A DNA stretch of 64,000 nucleotides from Ascidia mentula (Eukaryota; Chordata; Ascidiacea; Phlebobranchia; Ascidiidae). Below the pieces are notes generated by a model. It had not been told where the DNA came from. It saw nothing but the letters and a program-made list of their open reading frames with translations, and searched no databases. Of this stretch, positions 38,201 to 48,400 are shown piece by piece (the stretch's first letter is position 1; each line of letters opens with the position of its first letter). The stretch covers positions 806,001 through 870,000 of the forward strand of contig OX387202.1 of assembly GCA_947561715.1 (NCBI GenBank). Reading direction: 5' to 3'. The translations under genes and the position numbers were made by a program.

Positions 38201-41200
38201 ATCAGTATGAAGTCGTTGGGTAATACCTGACATTTGTGTGGATATCTCAAAAAACTACTTAAAATTGAATGTCAACATTTTAAGAAACCAGTAGTATTTC
38301 ACATTGGTTGATGTCAAATATTTCCAAACAAGACAAACACACCAATGTCATCTTTCAGTTTTTCGTTCTGTTCGTCCCTGACAGCAATGGAGTTGTCGGC
38401 GAGTCGAAGTTGTTCCTGCAAACGATTCACTTCCTTCCTCGAATGAGCGCTTACCTCCTTATGGTGCGACAACTTAACAACAAAACCTACACGTTTATAT
38501 TTATCTCAAACAACTCACTTGGTTGAAGATTGATTTGTATTTTTTGATAAAAGTGAGGAATAATATGAATAATGTGTAGAACTTATATGACAATGATTAA
38601 CAATACAGACTCTGTATAACAAGGCATTCAGAAAATAACATTGCTATGTTTTGAACCCAAGGTTGATCAACAAAATAGATTTGTGGGTGATGATGTCATA
38701 ATTTGTGGGTGATGACGTCATGATTTGTGGGTGATGTCATGATTTGTAGGTGTCTGAGTGATGTCATGGTTTGTGGGTAAGGATTAGGGTCAGCATGAAT
38801 TGTGAGTGATGTCATGATTTGTGGGTGATGTCATGAATTGTGGGTGATGTCATGATTTGTAGGTGATGCCATGATTTGTAGGTGTCTGAGTGATGTCATG
38901 ATTTGTGGGTGATGTCATGAATTGTGGGTGATGTCATGATTTGTAGGTGATGTCATGATTTGTAGGTGATGCCATGATTTGTAGGTGTCGGAGTGATGCC
39001 ATGATTTGTGGGTGATGTCATGAATTGTGGGTGATGTCATGATTTGTAGGTGTCTGAGTGATGTCATGGTTTGTGGGTAAGGATTAGGGTCAGCATGAAT
39101 TGTGAGTGATGTCATGATTTGTGAGTGATGTCATGAATTGTGGGTGATGTCATGATTTGTAGGTGATGTCATGATTTGTAGGTGATGTCATGATTGAATA
39201 ACATCATTAAAATCATAATAACAAGTAATGTTGTGTTTTACCCACACAAAACTATGGTCAACGTATATCAACTTAAGATAAACCGACCTCTTCCACAGAA
39301 CCCGAGTGCATTTTCTGAATATCGGACAATTGCACTTGAAGTTGTTTCAAAGTTGACTCTTTAGCCTCTATCTCCCGAAGTGCAGTCGTATGCTGTTGTT
39401 GAAGTTGTTGATTTGTTTTTTCCAACAGGTCAATCTTTAATAAAAGACAACATTATAATTTGTATAAAAAACATACTTTGCTTGTGTATTACAGAAAAAA
39501 AACATTTAAAGGAGAAATATATTTGATTATTATACAATATGGACAAGAATCAACCTCCGACAATTTTTATTTATTTAAACTGTTGTAAATATCCAATGAT
39601 TTTTGAAAATTACAGTAAATCTAAAATCTTGCACCTTGTCACCGAATTGTTGCGTTCTGTCTTCCAGGTTCATGTACTTGAGTTTGTAACGGTTGATCGC
39701 TTCCTCTTTCCGAGCAACTTCGCTGCTTAAAACTTCTTGCTCGCTCTGGGACGTGATTTCATACGCCTGGAAATGTCACTCGCTGTCAGATTATCACAGA
39801 ACATACCACAGATATCACTGGAGTTTATCATTCAACCACCAAAACAAAGTTGTCACGTTTATTAGCTTTATTATTTAATGCAGTTAGCTCAGTATTAGGT
39901 TTTGCAAAAACATGCAAAGTAAAATCCTAAAAAAGAAAAATAAGGAATCGCTGTCAAATTTCTTCTTAATTTTTCCACCTGCATCCTCGCTTGAAGTTTC
40001 CCGTTTTCTTCTTTCAGATTTTTGTTGTTCTGAGTTTTTTCATCCTTTTCTCTTTCCAAGTTCTTTATTGTTTTGTCGCGTGATGAAATCTACACAAACG
40101 TGAAGCAAGAAAGATTTAAACATTTTGAATCTACTTCGAAGCTGATTTTCATTTAATTTTTCAAAAAATCTTATTCACAAAAGTTTGAATACATTTTACA
40201 TTCTGAACAAAAACTACACATTACTAAACCTAATCTTTTAAATATTTAACAAACAAATGCTGGGTCAGAACAACGTGAACCTTTTGTGAAGATTGGATTG
40301 GAAATTTAGGATCGTTACTCAGCGTGCGATGGCTGTAAAATATTGGCCTAAAACTTCGAGTTTTATCTGGTGGAGTTTTCACGGGAGAATCTGATCTCAC
40401 CATGATACTATCATGTGATCTACCTGATTCCATCACATGATCCATGATATTCAACCCTATTACACTTTTCTACCTGGGCACAAACACGTTATTAAATCAA
40501 GAACATTGGAAATAGTTACAAAAAGTATGTTGAAAAAAGTTAATGGACAAGTTCCTCGATATAAGTTAATGATCAATGTATGGTTTCACCCGAAACCATA
40601 AAAAGCCAACGCTTCCATTTCTTACATTTAACAAAATCTGTCAGATTAAAGCAATAAACTGTCCATTATCTCTTATCTAAACAACATTACAGATCATAAA
40701 GCTAATAAAAAGCCAGAAACACTAAACTGCACTGGAAATATAAAAGGTTTTACTGCAATTGCCATAAACCAGTTGTAGTCAGTTTCAAAATTGCCTCCTT
40801 ATGGCCGTTAGTATAAAAGACCGGTGTCAATCCACCTCCTATTGGCTGCTCATGTCATGAATGAATGTGACGTATCACAACACAGTACAACAATAATACC
40901 AACCATTCACCACAACTCTACCATGTAACCCAGCTACAACTTCACTCTATACAGAGTTTGTTATGATAACATTTTGCCACCCATTGTTTTCTGTCTAGAG
41001 TTACAATGGAATTGAAAGATGAGCAGTCAGTGTAATTTAGAAAAGCAGAAGGTTGATGGTTCAAATCCCACCTGGGCCAGAACTTACAACATGGGTAATA
41101 AATGGGTGACAATAAATTTTAATAAAGTCTTTCAAAATCTGCATGTTTTACCAAAAATGCTTTCTGGAAGTAATGCAAGAAAATCTTTACACAATTCCAC

Positions 41201-41291
41201 AGTTTTAAGTGGTAAATACCCTTACCTGATACTTCATTTGTCTGATTTTTAGCAACAATTCAGCTTCTGTGTTGCCGTCCAGGTAAGACAT
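20233..41291 (-). CDS. large coiled-coil protein, 3' part of the locus (38 exons)
   Basis: Thirty-eight phased exons encode 1591 residues of nearly continuous heptad coiled coil: 41226-41291 (start MSYLDGNTEAELLL), 39979-40089, 39635-39766, 39288-39434, 38343-38472, 38062-38183, 37764-37859, 37485-37660, 36909-36984, 36439-36627, 36077-36243, 35472-35610, 35156-35290, 34965-35060, 34798-34881, 34428-34574, 34122-34234, 33658-33796, 33111-33266, 32688-32810, 32307-32438, 31778-31897, 31524-31606, 31211-31343, 30894-31061, 30501-30668, 30094-30219, 29782-29907, 29261-29371, 29076-29168, 28754-28864, 28510-28694, 21871-21994, 21642-21785, 21259-21390, 21094-21171, 20760-20852, 20233-20337. The C-terminus has a short Ser-rich linker, then YWVQRVGEL and EYWSDKVKELS, and ends SSFKS. 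All junctions keep frame. The 28510 to 21994 junction spans the opposite-strand FHAD1 gene. Exon 39979-40089 could instead follow the upstream coiled-coil exon at 42405, making one protein of about 2299 residues. A centrosomal, ciliary or sperm structural role is inferred from coiled-coil content only; I recognise no family. Confidence 0.78.
21995..23639. other. intron part flanking the nested FHAD1 gene
   Basis: This is intronic for the minus-strand coiled-coil gene and upstream of the plus-strand FHAD1 start, so it should hold the FHAD1 promoter. There is no other coding evidence. An inverted pair, ACAATGCCCATTGTTGAGAG with CAACAATGGCCATTGTTCAG, at about 22390-22440 can form a hairpin. Confidence 0.45.
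23640..27701 (+). CDS. FHAD1: FHAD1 homologue: FHA domain plus coiled coil
   Basis: Nine exons (23640-24424, 24588-24741, 25044-25193, 25369-25458, 25830-26037, 26358-26599, 26787-26924, 27254-27445, 27519-27701) join in frame to 713 residues, about half of human FHAD1. Residues 1-110 are a forkhead-associated phosphopeptide-binding domain (MRGYLRSPGHNYTL, SIGKG, RMHAVVERR, GTYVNEHRVQNGAVRL, PGDVIRFGHSGI). A Ser/Thr/Pro-rich linker follows, then coiled coil with a repeated MGDEI..RL..E..(Y/K)RKD motif (exons 2 and 3). The tail has RIVQAVYTAPG and KIIEDRSEFHQQL, also recognisable in vertebrate FHAD1, and ends in Lys/Gly. I start at the ATG at 23640. The whole gene lies inside a 6.5-kb intron of the minus-strand coiled-coil gene. 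The exon 4 acceptor could be at 25378 instead. FHAD1 is poorly characterised, and a testis/ciliary role is inference. Confidence 0.88.
28008..28013 (+). promoter_or_regulatory. polyadenylation signal of FHAD1
   Basis: AATAAA about 0.3 kb past the FHAD1 stop. It lies before the next exon of the host gene at 28510. Confidence 0.5.
38690..39195. repeat. intronic ~20-bp minisatellite with CRE-like core
   Basis: About 25 head-to-tail units of roughly 20 bp share TGATGTCATGATTTGT(G/A)GG. One early unit has the palindrome TGACGTCA. A composite segment with AAGGATTAGGGTCAGCATG occurs at about 38780 and again exactly 300 bp later, so a block was duplicated. The array sits in the intron between exons 38343-38472 and 39288-39434 of the coiled-coil gene. 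Confidence 0.9.
40998..41095 (+). repeat. possible tRNA-like / SINE fragment
   Basis: GGTTCAAATCCCACC at about 41058 matches the RNA polymerase III B-box and T-arm of tRNA genes, and GCAGTCAGTG upstream could be a degenerate A-box. No complete cloverleaf forms by eye, so a tRNA-derived SINE or pseudogene inside an intron is more likely than a working tRNA. Confidence 0.35.
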
Positions 41292-42404
41292 GCTTTCATT
41301 GACAAATCGCATAATAACAATATTAAGAAACACACAATAATGTCCTTACAAATGCTTCAACAAAATTACAAAAATGGAAATTAGTAACTTCATCCAATAA
41401 TGTGTTAGGTTTTTTGACAGAAGTCTTTAGTTTCAACATTTCATTACAAAAAGCTTGTGAACCAAACAAAACCTACTTTATTTAATGAATAGTTAATAAA
41501 TCTTTCCCCCTCAACAAAAATAAAATAAATCTTTAACTTCTACTGAACTAATATACTCTATATTGTACAAATTTTGACAAAGCTCACTCAAATATATCAA
41601 AACATCCTAAACCTCCAACTGGAAATAAAATCTGAATTTAAAAAAACTCGCGGCATTTTCCAGCAGCCACAGAGAAAGTTTGTCTGAAAACACAATCCCA
41701 CCTCGAGTGTTTTACAAGTGCAACCGAAAGAAAAAACACAAAACATTTCTTTCGTTTCACTACAAGGGCCCTTGATCAAGCGATGGATTATTGTCAGCTC
41801 TCTAACAATGGACAGTGAGAGAGTGTTGTTATAAGGCAAGCCACACAACAAGAGATTTGCCACCCATTCACTACAGTGAGATTTATTGGTTGGACAGAAA
41901 GGTGGTCTTGCAATGTGATCTCAACAAACTAAAGGTGATTTAATTTTGAAATATATTTTGTGAAGTAAACAATGTTAAAACCAGTGAAGCATGAATTGTT
42001 GTGTGAATAATTGTGTTTCTGAAGTTTAACTTCAAATGTAATGCAGATAGTGATTTATCCAGTTAGCTGTGATAATCATGTCACACCAGAAGCAGAACTA
42101 GATTAAAATGAATTTAACACATGTTTCTGTCAAGGTAGGACTTGCTAAATAGCTGTAGTGGGATCTGGCCCTCAGTTAGGCATTGTTTATTTATCTGCGA
42201 CAGCAAATTACTTAAGTTCGTGATTCTATTTGCATAAGAAATTGACGATGCATACATAAGCGAAGTCGATTTTCCACAATAAAATCTGCTGACGTAGATC
42301 AGAGCCTTGTTGCTTCATTATATATGTTTCTGTCAATTGAGTTTTTTTTTCCCAGATTTTAGCTTTCTATGTGAGGGGAAACCAAACATCAAAGCAAAAC
42401 TTAC
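41292..42404. other. long intron or intergenic gap in the coiled-coil locus
   Basis: No coding exon could be supported. If exons 42405-42551 and 39979-40089 are spliced together, this is intron. If the ATG at 41291 starts a separate gene, it holds that gene's promoter and the unseen last exon of the upstream gene. Confidence 0.45.
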
Positions 42405-45400
42405 ATCTTCAAACAGCTTCTTCATTTCCTCCATATTTTTCTTCAGATCAATCTCATTTTTGTAGAAAGATTTTTCCTGGTCCGAAAGTTTCTTCAACAA
42501 ATCCTTGTTTTCTTTCGTCATCGATTTCAGTCGATCTTCCAAGGTCTTCAACTGAATTTTTAAAAAGTTTAAAACTGAAATATTTTATCAGATGCCAACT
42601 ACACCCAGTGTTGCCAGGTAAAATTTTCTAAAACCGCCCAACGCCTTGTCAAAACTAGCCCAAAAACCGCCCAAACAAGAAATTTCTGAAACAAGCCCAA
42701 AACCAGGCCAATTTTACTCTGACTTAGCTTGAAATTGACAACTGTTAGTGAATTGTCGCACTCGGTAGCTTTAACCTACCGCAGTTACGTTTTTTTACAT
42801 TTGGTTCTGACCATGGCGCTATCTATTACGTTTTCTTTAATTGCAAGGAGCATTAATACATAGCAAAAACATTGCAACATTTGATGAATTTGGGTCATAA
42901 TATGACTGAAACTAACAACTTTAAAAAACGCTCAATTAAAACATGTATTTTTACAACTACAAAATCTCGTACATCTGTATTCCGTAGTTTCGTCATACGC
43001 GTGCGTAAAGCAATCAAACGTGAAAGCTGTGAGCATTATGGCAAAAAAATTTACACACTACGAAAGACCTCTTGACTCCATTGTTTCCTTAAGCAATCCT
43101 TAGTTCATTGGTTACTACATTTTTGAAATTTGTTTGCAAAAATAACATTTTCTCCGCGCCATTGCTGCTTTGCAAAAACGACTCCAGTTGCATTGTTCAA
43201 GTTTCTGTCGCACCCACCCACCCACTGCGTGTTTCTCTGAACGCATTATTACTCTCTGCGCCGTACGATTGTTTCGTTTATCGGGAAATGAGCGCATTGG
43301 TTTACTCTTGGTATGAGACATTAGTGCCAGAATGCGTGATTATAGGAAAATGTCATTGGCGAACCCGCCCAATAAACCGCAACCCGCAACTCGTAAAAAT
43401 AACCCGCAACTCGATGTTGAAAACCAGCCCAATTGGGCGGGAATACCGCCACCCTGGCAACCCTGACTACACCCTATATGTAATATTGAAGATTTATTGT
43501 AAAACATGTTAAATTATAGATATATTAAATTTACTGTGGCTACATTTCATAATTTCTAATGTCTGAAATCTTTGTGGTTTGCTTTGGTCTTTTTAACTTG
43601 ACATAAGTGGAGAAATTGTCAATTTAATCAAACCCTTGAAATATTTGATTTTGAATATTTGAAACATTTCAAACCTTTTCGTCCAACTTAACACATTTCT
43701 TCTGGGACTCACTGTGGTCACTGGAGGCAGTATTGAGCTTCATCTTGATTTCATTCATCTGAAAAAATTAGAGAAATTGAATACATGGGTCAAATGATTG
43801 CCAGCAGAATTAACATCAAAAACCTTGAAAAATTGCATTATTTAAACCAGTGCCGTTTACATCAATAAAATTAGTCAAAGCAATAAGTTTATCAGACAAA
43901 AAATGCCTGTTTATGTCAAACCAACTTTTAAATGCTCTTTATAAAAAACTATACAAGTTCATTCAAAATTAGAAGATTTTCCAAATTGAATAAAACTGTT
44001 AACCTCAAACTGCAAGTCCCTGGTTTTCCCTTCGGAAGAAAGTTTGAGCATTTCAAACTGCTCGCAGGCAGAAGATTTCTGCAAAAAATGTTTTTTTTTA
44101 TGCTTATACAAACTCTCGAAGAATATGATGTTCCAATACTGTGATAATTTGTTGTCTTAACTTACAAAGTAACTCGGCAACTTGTTTATATAAATGTTTT
44201 CTGTTTAAAAGAAAACAAAAACAGAATATAACATTTCCATATATAAAGTATAGGAGGTGGAAATTGTCATGCGATTGTAACAAAATTTGGGAATGACTTG
44301 TAGTTATCGGTTAACTGGTCAGCTTTGTTGAATTGTTTTCAACTTACTTCGAGACAACTTTCGTGGAGTTTTGTTTTGAAATCTTCCAACTGAGTTTGTA
44401 GAGAGTTTATTTCCATCTTGTGTTGTCCGACTTCAGTCGTTAAATTTAATTTCTCCTGTCTGAGTTTATCAAGCTCTGTTGCTTGGTCGACAACCTGGAA
44501 TATAAAATACATTATTTTCACTAAATAAGTCATTGTTACTGGTTTCAATACTTTTAACGTACTTTAAAACCCATTGACAACAATTTAAGACAACTTTCTT
44601 ATTCATCATGAATTGAAATGAACGAATTGTTTGGAAATATTTTAGAGATAAATGTAGTTTAAACTTCTGATCTCAACTTACACAATCTTCAGCCTTGTTG
44701 TATAATATTAGGGATTGTGTTTTAAACGTGAAAATTCAGTCAATTCCTGATGAGTTTTTTTGCAACCAACCTTTGTGAGTCCTTTCTCGTGTTCTGCTTG
44801 TAATCTCTCTATTTCTATGTTGGCTCGCGTGAGGGCGTTCTGTCGATCGCTTACTTCACTGGATAAAACATCACGAGTGTCTTTGAACGAACTCTGGATT
44901 TGCTGCAAACTGGTTGTCAACTTTTCAACCTGAGGAAAGAATTTATGAGATTTAAAGAAAATATTAAGTTGTTTTTCTATTTCCTTTTTTTTGCAAACCA
45001 AAATATTCAAAATTGTAAAAATGTTGCACAAATTGTTGAGATTCAAGATTAATTTATTTCAATATTTTCTTTTTCAGCAAAAATCAAAACAAGGGTTCGG
45101 TTGATCGAATTCTGAGGACTTACTTGTTTCATTGAATCTTGTTGCTGTGATTTTGTAATTTCTAATTCAGATTCCAGATGTTTTATTTGATCTTCACAAT
45201 TGCAAAGCTAAAATAAAATATTATAATATAAATGAAAAAACTACGTTGAGTTAACCTGGAATAGAAACGTAAGCCATAATATTTGTTAACAACTTACATC
45301 GTTTTTGTTTTGTTCGTATTCACGACTCAACATAGAAAACTTATTCTCTGCCTCGAACGCTGTTTCCTTGGCAACGCGCAGGTCGGATAGCTGAGATTTG

Positions 45401-48400
45401 TGTTCATCAGAAAGTTTCTCGTGAACATTTTGCAACGTTGAAAACTGAAAAATATTTGAAAAATGTGAAAAATTGTTCATAATGTTAACAGAAGGCTGCA
45501 GTGATATTTCATAGACACAGAAGAACTTTAAATCACATCAATAATTTAACCTTTCAGGAAAGAAAATACACTAGGACGCAGACTTACAAACAAAATTCTA
45601 TGGAACATAGAAATATGTACGAAAGTTGACAGTCAGGTGTAAACACAGCAAACACCTGCTTTCTAGGTTAAAAATTCAAATTAAAATACAATAAAAAATA
45701 ATTTCTATGTTACATAGACATGTATGTGAATCAGGGTTGGCCACCTGACTGAATACCGCTGTAAAAGCATTTATCAATCAGAAGGGAGTTGTGACGTAAG
45801 ACACATAGAAATATTACCTCGTTTGTAAGATTTTCCAGCTGAGATTTCAAGTTGAGGTTTTCGCGTTCTAATCTCTGCATCTCGTTCTGTCTCTTGCCGA
45901 ACTATGGTAATTTATATGTGTGTAGTACACTTAACACCGGGTAATCTTTGCCAGATAAATGATGTTCAATAAATTTTGTGAAATAATAATTTTAAATTTT
46001 ATCAAGAACTTGCTTTGACGCAATATTAAGCACCTACAAATGTACAATGTCTACAGATTGAACTACTATACATAAATAACCTACGTATGTTATGCATGTA
46101 CCTCTTTTTTCATTTGGTTTTGATAATCTTTGGTGGCGTTGTGTGTTTCAACCATTCGGGTTTGCAGCAAATCAACCTAAGGTTTCGCAAAATCACCACA
46201 AATTTGTGTGTTTTCTGAAGAACTTCGAACAAGGTTTTACCTCTTTATTGTTTCTATGGTTTGATTGTCGTTCCTCGATCAATTGTTCTTGCAAAGTGTG
46301 GATTAATCTTTCGTACTGTGATATCTGGTTGGACACAAAATATATTTGTTAAAATTCGACTTTCACTTAATTTTGCATCCTTCGTATTTTTTTCAGAAAA
46401 TTTTCTTTTGGGAAACAGATTCATTGATTGCAGAACATTGCAATATTTTATTTTTTATTTTATTAAACTGAGCAGAATAATTTCTAGGTTGTAATGTGAA
46501 AATGATATATTCTGTTTTTAATTTTGCATTGTAAACATCAGAATCAATACATTTAAAAAATGTCAACCAGATTATTTAAAAACAAATCAAGCAGAGAAAG
46601 GGTGTGCTTTAAAATGAACTGTATATTAGTTTATCAAATTAAAGTTGATCGTAATTTACAGATAAGTTGAAACTCACATCCTCGAAACACTTCTCGTTCT
46701 TCTCCTGGAGAAGAATTCCCTCCCTCCGGAGCTGTCTCACCTCCTCATCAGTGATCCTCGCATCCTCAACATCCGATCTTAACCTCCTCGCCAGCATCTC
46801 CATCGCCTCCTGGAGGTCGTGTTTCTATAAAAGGTTGTAAATATGACTTGATGTAACTTCACCTCATCCTATGTTGTGTGGGTTTGTGTAGTATTAACTG
46901 GATAACAATACAACAATTACAAACAACAACATTACAGAAACATTAAATCAAGTTTTCTTTCTGTACGGTGTTGTTTGTATTTGTTATATTACTACATAAG
47001 TTTTGGTTATCTAGTGGTTATCCAAATACGTCTTGTATGATTTTCCAGTATTTGCAACAAACTATCAGACATCATTCTGAAATATTTTGTTTCAAACACA
47101 AAAATTATTTATATTTCGTATATTATAGATGCATAACTCCAACAAACTTGTTGCACCTCTGCCTCTTTATGATCAAGTTCCTGTCTTAATGAAGTTACGA
47201 CATCACTCATTTGATTGAGACGAGATTCTCTGTCGTGGATCTACAAAGGAAATTATAATCTGAAACCATGCCAAGGGACAACGAGGTAACAGAACAAAAT
47301 AATGGCAAAAAAATTATTTTAAATCAACAATTTGTGAATTAGAATGCAGTGATTCTAGACTTGTATTACACAACACTAGGGATGTTTCACAGAGCTGCAC
47401 AGACATGGTTCAAATTTTCCACCCAAAAAATCTTACGTCGTTCAACGCTTCCTCTCTAGCCTGGTTTGCTAGTCTCAGGTCAGACTGCAACCTCATTATT
47501 TTCACATCCTTCTCGGTAAAAATTACACCTGACTGTCTGTTGCCATGGCGACTGTTGGGGGATGACGTTGTCTGCATTCCAGAATCCTGAAAGAAAAAAG
47601 TTTAAAAAACATTCAAGAATAATTTTATTATAATTAATATTAAGAAATTTGTCAGACAAGAACTTTAGTGAAATGTCGGCATGTTAAAATGTTAGATCTT
47701 GGAAAGAAACTTCAACAATTGCCATGATAAAAATTTAGGAAAAACTTTACAATGCAACATTCTTTCTCATACCATGTCTAGTTCAACCATCAAACAAAAT
47801 ACACAACAAGTAGAACCAACAACAAAAACCACAACAACTCACCAAATCTGATGCAACCAAACTTTCCATGTTCAACTTCACAGCTTTAAGCTCTGATTCA
47901 AGTCCCTCAATAAATTTTTCTTTTTCTTCTAATTTTCCTTCCAAAATCCCAATTTCAAGATTTAAATCCTTGTCATGATATTTGGTGGAAGATCTTTAAA
48001 CACTCAAATAGTTTCATTTCCTTTTAAACAAACTAAAAAATACACAAAACATAAGTTCCTGCAATGTCTGGTTTAGATGTTAAATACAGATTTCAGGTTA
48101 AATAACACCCAAAACTTATAGTTAGATCAAGCATCACTACTTTTAGCAAGAAACAAATCTGTTTATGTTGACAATCAAACACAAAAACTCGAAACAATAT
48201 TACAAATTAACATTTCCGTGAAATAAAACCAACAAGCTCTAAAGCAAGACACAGAGCAGATTGATCGTTATCAGATTTGAAATACCCGCTTCCTACTATA
48301 CACACAGCATTACACTTTACCATGTTTACCAAACCCAAACACCTCAACCAGTAGAATGTGTTTGCAAAACACACATTAAACTCCTGGTAAATATTTCAAC

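Noticed and set aside
41597-41863. Minus-strand 88-codon frame as the last exon of the 5' coiled-coil gene
   Set aside because: It is Cys/Leu/Phe-rich with no coiled-coil character and no clear in-phase acceptor.
43108-43512. 134-codon plus-strand frame
   Set aside because: It lies inside the hAT-like MITE and crosses its right boundary, with no motif or transposase similarity.
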